A stretch of 64,000 nt of DNA from Lepraria neglecta. Lineage: Eukaryota > Ascomycota > Lecanoromycetes > Lecanorales > Stereocaulaceae. The position numbers and the translations under genes are program-made. The notes below the pieces were generated by a model that was not told the origin of the DNA, did no database searches, and saw only the letters and a program-made list of their open reading frames with translations. The stretch is taken from positions 4,526,001 to 4,590,000 of the forward strand of contig CM065647.1 in the NCBI GenBank assembly GCA_033220425.1, read 5' to 3'. Of this stretch, positions 45,595 to 56,430 are shown one piece after another. Position 1 is the stretch's first letter; each line of letters begins with the position of its first letter.

Positions 45595-46052
45595 ACTAGC
45601 TCCCTCGGTCTTCTAGGAAGGGTGGGTAGGAAACTCAATTCGATGATCGATGAAATATCTTATTATTAGATGTAGCTAGTGGAAAGTGAGATGGAGGTAA
45701 GATGGAAGGTCGGCCGCACTGGTTATGTCTATCGATTTCTGGGGCTGCCTTGTTCTTTGTGGGCAAGCAAGTGACTCAAAGAGCCGAACCAATCATTATA
45801 TCAATCAACCAATCAGCATGTTGCAGAACCCTGCTGCAGTAGCCCACTTTTCTACACGCATGCACCCAGCCTCTCTGGTGGAGCCCGGTAGAGAATTCAG
45901 GGTGTGGAAGCGGCAAACGGCAGACAGTAGAGCAACAACTGAACGAATGTCACACAAGACCGAGAGATTTGCGTCAAGCCATTGGCTGCGGCTTTGGTAT
46001 CCTCCCGATTGCGTTTCTGCAGTTGAGTCTGACGATCGCCGGAAGCACGTCT
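45595..46052. other. Intergenic region
   Basis: These 458 bp are the promoter side of the fusion gene and the 3' side of the next minus-strand gene. A plus-strand frame (45725-46102) overlaps that gene and is not supported. Confidence 0.4.
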
Positions 46053-46514
46053 CTACGGGAGAAGAGGCCATACTCGTCGCAGTTGGCGACCAACTCTTTT
46101 AAATTTCACCGGATCAATCTGGTGACGTGAAGCGACTTCTTCAAGTTTCTGGTCTTTGCTAGGATTCACTACTTCGCGCACTAAATCGTAATGAGGAGCG
46201 TTGCAAATGATAGCGGCGGTTCGGTAGAATTTCCAGCGCGAAGTGAACTTTGCCAGCATATACGCGTATACGAGGACATGGCGAGAGGTAACAAACAGGG
46301 GCAATTTCCGAACTGGAAACCCATCATACTGAGCTCGACTGCTGGAAAAGAAGACATCTGATGCCTCGCTGAGCTTCTGCCAGTGTGTCTTTGCGATCCG
46401 GCGTTCCCGTAGTTCTTCCCGAAGTCGATCTCGGTACCAGGATGGCGGTGATTGCCGCGATAGACCCAACATTCCATGCCACCGTTTCAGAAGCGCATCA
46501 CCTGTTGGACGCAT
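46053..46514 (-). CDS. Small conserved fungal protein of unknown function
   Basis: A single-exon frame of 153 aa if the inner Met at 46514 (MRPTGDALLKRW) is used; the extra 32 upstream residues are hydrophobic and not typical of the family. The sequence is compact and strongly basic, with PPSWYRDRLREELRERR, SEASDVFFSSSRAQYDGFPV, SRHVLVYAYMLAKFTSRW, CNAPHYDLVREVVNPSKD and a terminal QLRRVWPLLP. I recognise this pattern as a conserved uncharacterised protein of filamentous ascomycetes. No enzymatic motif, signal peptide or membrane helix is evident. Confidence 0.72.
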   Translation of the reverse strand: MRPTGDALLKRWHGMLGLSRQSPPSWYRDRLREELRERRIAKTHWQKLSEASDVFFSSSRAQYDGFPVRKLPLFVTSRHVLVYAYMLAKFTSRWKFYRTAAIICNAPHYDLVREVVNPSKDQKLEEVASRHQIDPVKFKRVGRQLRRVWPLLP

Positions 46515-47590
46515 TTTCGTTTGGCGATTGACTGATGTAAAAGGGGATGCTGAGGAATCGTGCGTGCTTTGACGCAAGATGAACAGAGGCAGGAAAAAAA
46601 GAGAGGGCACAAAGGTGGCGAAGGTTTCGAGGAGAGAAGTAGGTGGAAGGTGTAAGGTGTCAGGAACCGGCCTGGAGTCAAGTCATAGGGGTGTAATTAA
46701 ACTAGGATATCGATACTAAGGAAGGAATTTATGGAAGAAGTAGAAGTAGTTAGGGGTTGCCAAGCCAGTACTATATGTACGTAGCCATGATCCGAGGTAC
46801 GTCCGTAATATTACTCCCCTCCATCAAGCAACGTCTGTGTTACTATAGCCTAGTACTTATAGAAACTATCCTAGAGGCTTGCGGCGACGACGTTAACCGT
46901 ATCTCCCCGACCTACCAGGCGTCGTTGCTCGCCCGTATACCTGTCTGCCAGCCAAATTGCTAGCTATATAGAAAATCTACCTCTTATCTGCCGTCTATAT
47001 ATCTTACTACTTATTTCGATATCGCTAGAGATAGATAGATAGGTAGGAAAGAATCGAATACTATTAGAGTAGATTTACTCTATATCGATATATTTATTAT
47101 CGAGGTCGCTAATTAACTACCTTTGTAGTAGGCTTACTATTACTAGATATAGAGCGAGTCTCTAGTCGAATCGAAATAATCTATTCTAGTAAAGCGTTCT
47201 TTTAATTATCGCTTACGTACTAACGAGTTTATAGTATATAGAGTAAGGATTTAGGCGAATACTATAGCTAACGCGTAATCTCTCTAAATACTATCGACTA
47301 CTATTACGAAATAGATAATGGATCGATAAAATCTAATTGGTTGAATAGTATATATAATGATAACCTCTATACGAAGTTGCAAAATCTGCTTATATACGGG
47401 CCTCAGCCCTAAATGGCTTGGCAGTAGAGATAGTCCATGACAACTACTATTATTTAGTAGAATATCTCTCGTTTATAGAGGTTTAACGTCGCTAGTTAAC
47501 GATAGATAATCGATATAATATGAGAAATCGGCTAAAAGTCAAGTTATAGAGATATAATTAGACTAGAATATCGATACTAAAGAAGAAATA
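46515..47590. other. AT-rich region with a short direct repeat
   Basis: About 60 bp at 46677-46737 (GTCAAGTCATAGGGGTGTAA at its start) recurs as an A/T-shifted copy at 47541-47600. The differences are mostly C to T and G to A, as for RIP. The spacing might reflect LTR ends, but the element could not be closed. The frame at 46757-46963 lacks motifs. Confidence 0.4.
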
Positions 47591-47775
47591 TATAGAGATG
47601 CGATTTTTAATCGTAATTTTATTTAAATTTCGATAATCTACGTAAAGCCTTAAGCTTCTATCCTTTTTTAGTATAAAGAGAATTAGATAATTTACTAATA
47701 ATTTAGATTCTCGAATAAATCCTTTCTTAAGGATTTTATCGATATACTCGCGAAGTATCTTAAATTCCTTTTCTA
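47591..47775 (-). mobile_element. Fragment of a gypsy-type reverse transcriptase
   Basis: Read on the minus strand, the stretch gives KILREYIDKILKKGFIRES, then DRSLRLYVDYRNLNKITIKN, which is the start of a Ty3/gypsy reverse transcriptase. No long frame surrounds it, and the flanks are AT-rich with many stops. It is a different copy from the plus-strand element at 36-41 kb, in opposite orientation. Confidence 0.7.
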
Positions 47776-48050
47776 ATAATATATAAATAGATCTAAATAT
47801 TAGTTTCTAATCGGGTTCGAGTTCGATTTTATAATCCTATAGTTAGTATATAGATAAGACTTTTATCGTTATCTCTTTCTTAAATTTATTTATTTATTTA
47901 CTATACTCTCGAGAGATATTAGAAGGTACGTTATTTCCTTTACTAACTAACTCTTATTAGTCTATTTATAAGGTGTCAGACGACGGTAAGATCTTTACCT
48001 CCTCTACGTACGTTACCTCAATCTGTACTAAGTATAGTGCCGTAAGCCAT
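47776..48050. other. AT-rich relic
   Basis: No recognisable feature. Probably more of the same decayed retroelement. Confidence 0.35.
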
Positions 48051-48278
48051 GAAGGCCTTACGTGCGACTAGTGTAAGAGCGCCAGATATAGCGACGAAGC
48101 ATTCGCACGATAGAAGAAAGAGAACGGTGCGAGAGATTGCCGAAAGTGTGCGTGTACGATCCAAAAATCGGAAGGCTGCAATCATATAAAGTGCAAAGCC
48201 TGTGGAGCACATATCTGTTGGGTGTATATGAGGGTTTCTGGGCAATATATATGGTCACATAAAAGCAGAGCATGGTAG
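48051..48278 (+). pseudogene. Fragment of an RBR (RING-IBR-RING) ubiquitin ligase
   Basis: One frame reads KKENGARDCRKCACTIQKSE, then GCNHIKCKACGAHICWVYM, which is the Cys/His pattern of the RBR catalytic C-terminal RING2/IBR unit. Upstream in the same frame two TAG codons interrupt TCD-stop-C and FAR-stop-KK, where the family normally has Trp. That fits TGG to TAG mutation. Only about 75 codons are recognisable and no start or upstream exon was found, so this is a relic. Confidence 0.7.
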
Positions 48279-49165
48279 CTTCTACGACCCTGGGTATGGT
48301 GATTACTGAGTCTTACATTACTGGATTAATTGGGCGTCTGAGACGACATCTGTCAAGCAAGACTGACCCGGGGCGAGCTCTGATCCATGATGCGTACGTG
48401 CCCGATTGGATCTTCACGAATATTAGACGACGCTAACATGCCCAATCATAAGCTTCTTTATGCCCTCGAAAACATAGAGAGCCAATCGCTCTTAAGTGTG
48501 TCGAGTCTTGCAAAGCTTTTGTAGCATCGAGATATGGAGGCAGGGACTCTGGGTATGGAACGCAGCCTGCAGGGAGCCTCTTGACAAATAATTTAGCTTC
48601 GCCCGGGATTCCCCTACTCCGATCGTCGTTTTAAGCTTGCCAAATCTCGATATGTTCTTCCTGATTAGTGGACCGTGCAGGCGACAACATTGCGATAACA
48701 GTCAGGCGCGGGAGGTGTTGGTAGCGGGGCTTCGGTCCTGAAGACCCATGGCAGAGAAAGCAGACTTATTGCCGATGAAAATAGACCCAAGCATCGAAGA
48801 TAGGAAGGGCAAGGCACCAGTCAGACTGACAGGGCGCCTGACGCAAGGGCCATGCAACCTTGCAGAAAAGTCATGGAAGCAGTGTCATATGAGCGGGGTA
48901 AAGATGAACTTTCAATGGTTCCAAGACATCTACACGCTCTACCGGTCATAGGCAGAAGGAGTGTAGAATATCTCTGGAATGGGCAAGATATGAAATGTCT
49001 AATCTACCAGATATTAATGTCTCCACAAAGGTTAAAGCGGCAATCTTTACCTTACCACTCTATTCCCCCTTCCTAGGGTCTCATCGGTTCAGATTCCGTA
49101 ATATCCGACTCGATTCTAAAAGATTGATAGATTTGCTGCGTTAAGTTCCAGCCTCGCAGAGACAG
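48279..49165. other. Intergenic relic sequence
   Basis: Frames at 48748-49076 have no motif. No gene is supported. Confidence 0.35.
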
Positions 49166-49890
49166 ATGCCATCTACTCAACAGTACAGTATTATATCGCT
49201 ATTAAGAGGTCTCCAAGATCCACGAGCTTTTCTAAGCTTCGAATGCTGGCCTGACGAGAACAGCATCGATCTTCAGTATTATTCTACCGATAACAGATAC
49301 TACTTTCGTCCTTTATGTTACTAGTATCTCCTTGTGGAGGTTACTTATATAGAATACTTCATGAGATTATAGCTTCACGTCCGCGACAAATCTGGCCACG
49401 AATTTCCTGTAGCTTTCCACCGAGAAGGCTATGAAGAACCCGCTTTAGATGAGTGTCGAAAAGACTACACGGTAGCTAGACTTTACCCGTATCAGCATAG
49501 GTTCATAGATATAACAATTGGGATTCGACAAGAGGATATATATTATATATAGGTATATTGTGATGAGCGACGAGAGAAAAATCTTATCCGTTGACTGCGA
49601 AAGGTCATCCCTTTTCGGCTGGAGGATGTTCTGAGATTCAATAATAAAGCGTCCCTACTTCCGTCTTCCTTTAGACGACCATAACGGTATCAAATTTGTG
49701 AAAAGCGAGGTAGATCGTTATCAAAATGCGGTCGCTGTTATTTGCGTTGATATTGCGGCAAGGTAGGCACTGCCTACTATCCTAAGTAGCTTATAGCTTG
49801 CTTAAGTTATAACAGGAGTGTTATAAAAGAGATTATAAATGTCTTAAAGTGATCAAGGGATTTTTGATACGAGACTGGAGCATTTTTGAG
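49166..49890 (+). pseudogene. MYND-finger gene relic, 5' part, split by the transposon
   Basis: The stretch DKSGHEFPVAFHREGYEEPA, then YTVARLYPYQHRFIDITIGI, and the finger KCGRCYLR-stop-YCGKVGTAYYP followed by a CLKVIKGFLIRDWSIFEY end, match a common fungal MYND-zinc-finger protein family. Stops include a TGA where the finger normally has Trp and several TAGs. The frame reaches the TA at 49891 and, when the transposon is ignored, continues in register at 53940. The gene was already decaying or decayed in parallel with the insertion. Confidence 0.75.
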
Positions 49891-49892
49891 TA

Positions 49893-49980
49893 TCGTAGAT
49901 CCGAAAAACCTGTTGTAGCGTGGTTTTTTAGTTATCGATTGGCGCGCGCACACACCAAAATCTGAACAAAGTCGGCTTTT
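49893..49980 (+). repeat. Left 88-bp terminal inverted repeat
   Basis: Identical, base for base, to the reverse complement of 53850-53937. Its length is greater than that of classic Tc1 ends (about 30-60 bp). Confidence 0.97.
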
Positions 49981-50160
49981 GCATATAAATCGATTATCGC
50001 ACCAAATATACATATAAAAAGCTTCCTAAACAGGCAATTGTGAGGCTTCTAGCGTAGTGTTGCTGTCGCCCCCAGGGTTGCAGCCCTATCTGCCACCCCG
50101 CCGACGTCCAACCTCGCTGTCGACCCCCACTATGCCTCCAGAAACCACCCTCCCCCCCCC
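49981..50160 (+). promoter_or_regulatory. Upstream region of the transposon accessory gene
   Basis: Sequence between the left repeat and the accessory ATG. It becomes C-rich just before the start (a run of ten C bases immediately upstream of ATG 50161). No in-frame upstream ATG extends the protein. Confidence 0.4.
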
Positions 50161-52545
50161 ATGACGACTCGCCGCCGTGGTCTCCCCACACTGCCGTCTA
50201 CAGCACCACCCTCTGCGACTCCGAAGCCCCCAGCAGCCCGCAAAAAGCCTGCCCCCAAGCCTGCCCCCAGGCGTCCAAGCAAAGCGCCCAAACCAAAGAA
50301 GCCCCCACTAGCCAAATTACAAAAGGCGCCCTTATCTAAATCCGCTACCGCTGTCGCCGCCGCTGGACAGAGATACTGGGACGCTCAGATTGAGCAGGAT
50401 AATGAAGAAGACGCTATAGCTGCTGCGCAGGAAGAAGCCCGCAGGCTGGAGCACCAGAGCTTTTATGAGAAATACTACCATACCCTGAATATGGACTCAC
50501 AAAACACCTCTGGAGAACTCAGCTCTCTAGAGCTATCGCCTGGGGGGAAGGAGCGCTATCAGAAGGCATGTACTGAGGAAGAATCAAGACGAGCAGCTGT
50601 AGCTCGCACTGCTATATGGGACGAATTCAAAGCAGTTGGTTATTCGGTGGAATGGTGGGTCCATTTCGAGAAGATTGAGCTATTCAGAGACTCCACTACA
50701 CATACTATGGGAGCCGCGGGACGCCTGGATTGGGAAGCCTGGTACAACAGGCTTCATCCAATGGGTCGGGAGCATGCAGATAGCGAGGGAAAGAGCTGCT
50801 ATACGGTTGCAATCAGGGCAGATTTGAAGGTAGGTAATACAGCTGGCAAATCTACTAGTACCATAAATATGAAAGATGGCGAGCTGGACTCCATTTGGCA
50901 AAAGAAGGTCCTGAGTCTGATGCAGCTCAGACACGAAAGTCGTCCCAAGAAGAATGCAATACTGACTTTTAAAGTCGGTGTTGAATTCTTCTTTGCTCGT
51001 ACTCATAACGGTATTCTTCCAGCGTCTATGCTACCGTCTATACCTCCAACACAGTCGCAAATAAAGGCACAGCAGTCCCAGGCTAAAACACTGCGGGTAG
51101 ATCTACTCAAGACTCAACAACAAGCTTTGGTCGATCAGCATGAGCTTGCGTTGATAGCAGCCCACAAATGCACTTCGCCCAGTTGTCCAAATAGCGCCGG
51201 TGGACAGTGCTTACTGCAGGATGGCAAGCATTATGCTCTCGATGGACCTCACATTCGTGCCTGGGTTCAATGTATCAACACCAACACTGCTACACCAAGC
51301 ACCCCTCCTCCTAATTTCCATATCAACGCAAGGCTGAGACGTCAGATTCCCCACGGGACCAAGGATCGCAAGAAGCAGGAGGAGGTCCTACCGCCAATAA
51401 CACCTGCCCCAGCAGCCACAGACGTCATGGATGAGAAGTATATGGACAGAGCTTTTAAGCTAGCAACGCTGAAGCTTATGGGAAAGCTCATTGGCGACGA
51501 TATCCCAGCTTCACCGACACCTCATCTAACGCCAACGCCAGCGCCAGCGCCAGCACCAGCGCCTACGCCTGCTCGTACGCCATCTCCTCCACTATTACCG
51601 CGTCCTTGCTACACGGCGTCTTCTTCCAGGTCGCGCGCTTTATCGCATCTTCCTGACGCTGACGTATTAAGGCCAAGTAGCCCTGTGACTACTGAAGATT
51701 GGGCTGGATATATCTCATGGCTTTGCAATATAGAAAACACCTGGACAGGGGCAAAAAAAGAAGCTTTTGAGCACGCTGGACATGTTCTAGAAGAAGCTTA
51801 TATATCGATTCAGTCTATCCAACAGGAAATGAAGGGCTTAGGGCATAAGGCTTATTGGGATTCTATGGATATTAAACCTGGAGTTGGGCATCATCTCGCT
51901 CGACTTGCCAGTAAATATCAGGCTTATGAGAAGCAGAAATCTGCCAGTCGTCAATGTCAGTCGTTCTGCTTTTATTCCACCGTTAATTTCTATTTATAAG
52001 TGGTATTTTGGCGGTTGAATATATGGCAATCTTTTAGCTGTGCGGCTTTCTCCGCCGCTAAATATTACAGATTTTAGCTTCTGCGCTATCGTTTTATTAC
52101 ATAAGATTTGGCAGTGCTTAGTTATTAAATACACGGGTGATCTGCAACTAGGTGAAATAATACGCTGGAATTCGTGTTTTTTTGGCTTGGCAGTTGGAGA
52201 AGGCTGTATAGAGCACAATCAATTAATTTTGCTAATATCTTTACTTTAGCAGGTACTACAAAAGCTTCACCGTTTGATATAACATCCTCACCGCCGCCAT
52301 CTGCTCAGGTCCAGGTACCTGCGTCTCAAGCAACGACTCAGGATAAGACGGGGAAGCCATTATCGCCGCAGTACTATGCGCCAAAGAACTATGGAGCAGA
52401 TGACGATTATAAGTCAGGTAGCAGCGACGACGACGATATGCTAGAGACTCAGCGGCCCCTTAGCGAGAATGCGATTATACAGAGTATCGAGACTCAGCAG
52501 TGGGAGCGAGAAAAAGCAGGCTACGAGTCATATCGACGTCAATAA
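50161..52545 (+). CDS. Transposon accessory protein of unknown function
   Basis: Exon 1 (50161-51955) and a probable exon 2 (52253-52545), joined over a 297-nt GT-AG intron, give 695 aa. Without splicing the frame stops at 51999 (612 aa). Residues 1-60 are a Pro/Ala/Lys-rich, histone-tail-like, strongly basic segment (KPPAARKKPAPKPAPRRPSK). A hydrophilic middle follows. Around residue 340 a possible zinc site (HKCTSPSCPNSAGGQCLL) is followed by KHYALDGPHIRAWVQ. A TPAPAPAP linker comes next, then a helical part (WAGYISWLCNIENTW), and exon 2 adds an acidic tail (SSDDDDMLETQ). No transposase, nuclease or helicase motif is visible. It could be a DNA-binding partner of the transposase, a regulator, or captured cargo. 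Confidence 0.78.
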
Positions 52546-52663
52546 GATAATTGCACACATATATATATCTTATTTGCCAACTACCAATCAAAAGCACTTT
52601 TCTAATTGCAATTCCATTAAGCCCGCCGTCTATATATAGATCTCTCTGCTATTTAGCTATTTT

Positions 52664-53753
52664 TTACCGCCCTTCATAATATATGCCCGCTGCTCGAAAT
52701 AGTGCCCCATGGTCAGCAAGGTCGCCCTGCGCCCTTACCGCATCATTCAAAAATCTCTCAAAGTCTGCCGGCTCAGGACCATATACGTCAATAAGATAAC
52801 CATTCCTTTTAAGCCACCCCTTAAGGATAGCAAATGAGGTCTCAATGGGGTTATAGTCTGGTGAGTACGGTGGAAGATAAGCTAATGTAACGCCTGCAGC
52901 CTCGCACATATCCACTAATTCCTGCGAGTGGTGGATAGATGCATTGTCAAGGATAAGCACTGAACGAGGCCCTCCTAGTGCTGCAGGGGTACACTGTGGG
53001 AGAACCTTATTGCGTACAAAATCATTGAATAAAGTCTCGGTGAGAGAACCATGGATAGTGGTCCAGGCAATATATCCATCCACCGTATATGCAGGAAGAA
53101 CTGACCACCTCTTTGATCTTTTGAATAGCGTATTTACCCCTACCTCTGCACCAAGACGAGACCAGCCAAACTTCCTATCAGCGGTACGCTCATGGGACGC
53201 GGTCTCATCCAGAAATATCAGCTGATTTGCGGTCCAGCTACATAGCTTTGCTTTCCATTCATCGCGCTCGCGCTGGTCTCGCTGAGAAGCTCGGTGGGAA
53301 GCCTGTCCAGACGTTAATAAGTAAGTCAGGCTATACCTTATATTAATGGGAGGCGAGGCTTACTTTTTTATGTGACCAATTACATCGCCGCAGGGTGTCA
53401 TGAATAGTAGACTCGCCGAGCGTCAGACTATACATATCGTATAGAAAATATACCATTTCAAAGAGATAAGACAGTGGCTTTTCATCCAGCCAATCAGTCA
53501 GGGCTTTCTCCATTACTTCAGTGAGAAGGCGGGGACGGCCCTGCACCATATATGGGGCAACGACCGTCCCCCACGCCTCCAGGTTCCGCTTCATCTTGGA
53601 GATCTGCTGTTGAGTCACACCAGTACGGTCTACTATATCTTTGACTGTATCACCGCGGTCGAGATAGTGCTCGATATCGAAACGTGTCTGAGAGCCTAGT
53701 GGGGGTGGCATTTTGGCGGCGGCGAGGGTGGTAGGCAGCGACAGCGCGGGCAA
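52664..53753 (-). CDS. DD34E transposase (DDE_3, IS630/Tc1/mariner superfamily)
   Basis: Exons 53753-53364 and 53302-52664, joined over a 61-nt GT-AG intron, give 342 aa; an inner start at 53711 (MPPPLGSQTRF) is also possible. The N-terminal half is a helix-turn-helix DNA-binding region (DIEHYLDRGDTVKDIVDRTG, then VTQQQISKMKRNLEAWG). The catalytic triad is complete: Asp in IFLDETASHERT, Asp in VLILDNASIHHS and Glu in YSPDYNPIETSF, with 34 residues between the last two, hence DD34E. A GRPRLL motif separates the two halves. No stop or frameshift is present. It should cut at the 88-bp ends and insert at TA. Confidence 0.93.
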
Positions 53754-53849
53754 GAGCTCCGTTTATGGGGGCAAAAGCAACACTATGCCAAGAGCTTCAC
53801 TTTTGCCCATTTAGGAACGATTCTGACTACTGGTGATGGAGATCTAGTA

Positions 53850-53937
53850 AAAAGCCGACTTTGTTCAGATTTTGGTGTGTGCGCGCGCCAATCGATAACT
53901 AAAAAACCACGCTACAACAGGTTTTTCGGATCTACGA
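53850..53937 (-). repeat. Right 88-bp terminal inverted repeat
   Basis: Perfect partner of 49893-49980. The TA at 53938-53939 is the right target duplication. Confidence 0.97.
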
Positions 53938-53939
53938 TA

Positions 53940-54048
53940 CTACATTCGATTTCCATTCTAGACGGAACAACAGCGCCGAAGTGCCGAAGATTGCGTCGTT
54001 GCTGAATTTAATGAGCCCGCGTATGTTCATCGCTCGACGGGTGGTTGA
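53940..54048 (+). pseudogene. MYND-finger gene relic, 3' part
   Basis: Joining base 49892 to 53940 restores GAG-TAC-TAC-ATT, so the relic continues as FEYYIRFPF, a TAG stop, then TEQQRRSAEDCVVAEFNEPA to a TGA at 54046-54048. The match in register across 4 kb supports a single pre-insertion gene relic. Confidence 0.65.
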
Positions 54049-54278
54049 AATGAGGGAGCGAAGGAGCGGAGGAGCGGAGGACCCTGTATCATAAAGCACG
54101 CGTGTGAAAATACACCGAACAACGTCCCAAAACCGACTTTTCTCACCCACGTAGGGAATAGGTCATCGTCACAGAGGTTTATGACTTTGAATACCCTCGC
54201 GTCTCCCATATTAGGCCCTCGGCATCAAGTCAGTACTAGATGTGGTCCCCATCAGATAGCTCGTATGGCAATCATATC

Positions 54279-55198
54279 CTACATCAATTGAAGAACCATC
54301 GACTCCAACTCGTTGAGTCTTTGACGTTGTTCGGAGATCGTCTCTTCGCATTTCCGCAATTTGGTCTCATCCACGTCTAATTTCAAGCCGATCTGATGGA
54401 GTAGCTGCATTTCAGTGGAAGCTTTGAGCTCTAAATTATCAGAGCGAATCGATTCTAGGACGGTCGTCGTAAGATCTGAATGATCCTCAGGATGAAGGTT
54501 TTTCCTGTCATTGAACCGACCTGGCGTAGGCGACGTGTCCAGTGATGGAAGTAGTCGGGGTCGAGAAGGCCTGTTGTTGCTCGCGGACATGTAATCTGGT
54601 GAGTAGGGAGTTGGCAATGATACTGTATGGCCTTGAAGCCTATCGGCGAGGCATTGGCCCGGTGTAGAAACTGTGGATGTTTTTTGCAGCCTTTCTCGTG
54701 TGTTTGGAAGGTTGACTTGAATGCGTAAATGGGTCGTCCAGCGCCCCTGTGGATTGAAGAGAACTTCTGTTGCCATCTACGTTCTGATTGCAATGATCGT
54801 TATGATCGTGGTGGTTTGTGACGTTGCTTGACACCCTTTTCCTCTTCGCCATGGTGAACGGAGTCTCTGGGATTTGTGGGTCACCGTAGCGGACGCTTGT
54901 CTTGCTCGGGGTTTGAGGAGCCGGTGGAAGCTGCAACCATTCGTTCGCTGCAGCTTCGTGTTCTTCCCAGAGAAAGAACAAGCACTGTTCACCACTGGTC
55001 TTTGGACATCTCCAGACTATGCTCGAGTTGGCTTCAACGGAGTGAGAAGACAGCGGGTTCACCTACACTTCCCGCCTTGTTGAGACCGCTTTTCTTTGTT
55101 GTAAGGTACCTTGCTCTTCTGTCAAACTCGCAGTACCATTTCCTTTTGGTAAAATGCCCACGCCCAAGCATTGATCCTTGATTTATTTCGGTAGACAT
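54279..55198 (-). CDS. GRF-type zinc-finger protein with C-terminal coiled coil
   Basis: Exons 55198-55069, 55016-54717 and 54622-54279 give 257 aa. The first two introns-to-exon joins are well supported: KWYCEF and TTKKSGLNKAG join WRCPKTSGEQCLFFLWEE, the GRF finger found in DNA-repair and uncharacterised fungal proteins. The family usually has C-x-C at the first pair; here the second Cys is Phe. A Ser/Thr/Pro-rich middle with a KRKR nuclear signal follows. The last exon ends in a coiled coil (KLRKCEETISEQRQRLNELE). The second intron (54623-54716) is the best frame-keeping choice but is not certain. The role is probably nucleic-acid binding. Confidence 0.72.
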
Positions 55199-56430
55199 GG
55201 TATGGTACAGATCGTTAATTTCCCACGATCAAGAGTTCCTAACTTCGTGCTGATAATAAAGCTCCTTTGAGGGAGTTTGATTGATCTACGAGACTAAATG
55301 TAAGCATTTCGTTATATCTGCGAAAGAGCGGTTCCATACTAAATCGTACCCGAAGTCACGGGCACACAACACCACGAACAGAGTGGAACGGTATTCACCA
55401 AGTGGATGAAGACTGGTAGGATCAGGGTTAGGGTTGAGGTCTGGAGTACTATGGCAGCTGACCGTGAAGGATGGGCAGTTTTGGACGTAGTGTCTTTGAT
55501 AATATCGCTTTAGAGTATCTTCGTGCCCTCTTTAAGATGTGAGTTTGGCAATGAGCAGCGATCATTCTGGCGAGGTGCACTAGCGCTGATCTGCCCCGCT
55601 ATTATGCACTCCTATGGCCCAACATCCCCAGGGTTCCAACCTCGATGACAGCCTCCCGTTCTACTCCAACGCTGGCTACCTTGCCGCCTGCTCTAACTCT
55701 CCACCTATCCCCAGCTTGAGCTCTTGTACCCCGAGCGCCAGTTGCCCTACTCACAACCCTGATCCGATGGCGACACGCGCATACCGCATCTGCTCCTCCT
55801 CCTCTTCCTCATCCCGCCGTACAATGATGCCACTCCCTATTGCCATTCACCGCCTCAGGAAGATCGTCCAATGTGGCGAGCCAAATGTACACACCCTCTT
55901 CACTATATACACACACTACCCAAGGCCTCTCTCGCCGCATTCGCTGTCAGAACATCCATCAGATAAGCCGTATAGCCGGCGAGAGCAAGACCTCAGCTCA
56001 CTTCAATCCCTCTCGAAGATCTCCTTCCTCTTAAAGCCCAACGAGCGACTCGAGCAATACGGCGTACAGCAGGTCGAGAGGCTCCTCGACGTCTTGGTCG
56101 AATGAGGAGGCAACCACATTAGAAAAGATATGGGACCAATAATTCGACGAAGATGGTCACCCCACAAGCAGGCTTGGTCAACTCTTACGGGGGTTGGCGG
56201 TGTACATCGTACGTACGGCTTCTTGAGAGTGATATTGGTGCGCTATTACCGACTATATACCGCAGGTTGAAGACTACGAACCTGTGGCTTAGGAGCAAGA
56301 TCATTGCCTATGGCAGTAAATGCAATGGAAACCTCCGTGGGAGGATGCAAGCCAGCTCACAGCGCCGGAGTCACTGCGACTCTGGAAGGAGAAGGAGCCG
56401 TCAAAATACAGGTGCTGAGTCAATAGCGCT
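55199..56430. other. Intergenic region with unassigned frames
   Basis: A plus-strand frame at 55614-56105 (163 codons) is Ser/Pro-rich at the start and Arg/Leu-rich at the end and matches nothing I know. The stretch 56153-56458 is similar. Either could be a decayed gene. No feature is supported. Confidence 0.35.

Larger units (their letters stand above)
49891..53939. mobile_element. Two-gene DD34E Tc1/mariner-superfamily transposon, apparently intact
   Basis: The 88-bp ends at 49893-49980 and 53850-53937 are perfect inverted copies (outer end TCGTAGATCCGAAAAACCTG). The element is 4,045 bp and is flanked by TA on both sides (49891-49892, 53938-53939), the target duplication of the Tc1/mariner superfamily. 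Inside are a plus-strand gene of unknown function (50161-52545) and a minus-strand transposase (52664-53753), convergent and 118 bp apart. Neither is interrupted, in contrast to the RIP-damaged surroundings, so the insertion looks recent. The inner part of each repeat carries an alternating CG/CA run (GGCGCGCGCACACACC). Confidence 0.95.

Noticed and set aside
46677-47600. A second complete LTR element between two 60-bp direct repeats
   Set aside because: The repeats are too short and the interior lacks a matching second LTR; only a gypsy RT fragment outside the pair is recognisable.
55614-56105. 163-codon plus-strand frame as a candidate gene
   Set aside because: No recognisable motif, low-complexity Ser/Pro start and overlapping frames of similar length; not enough support.
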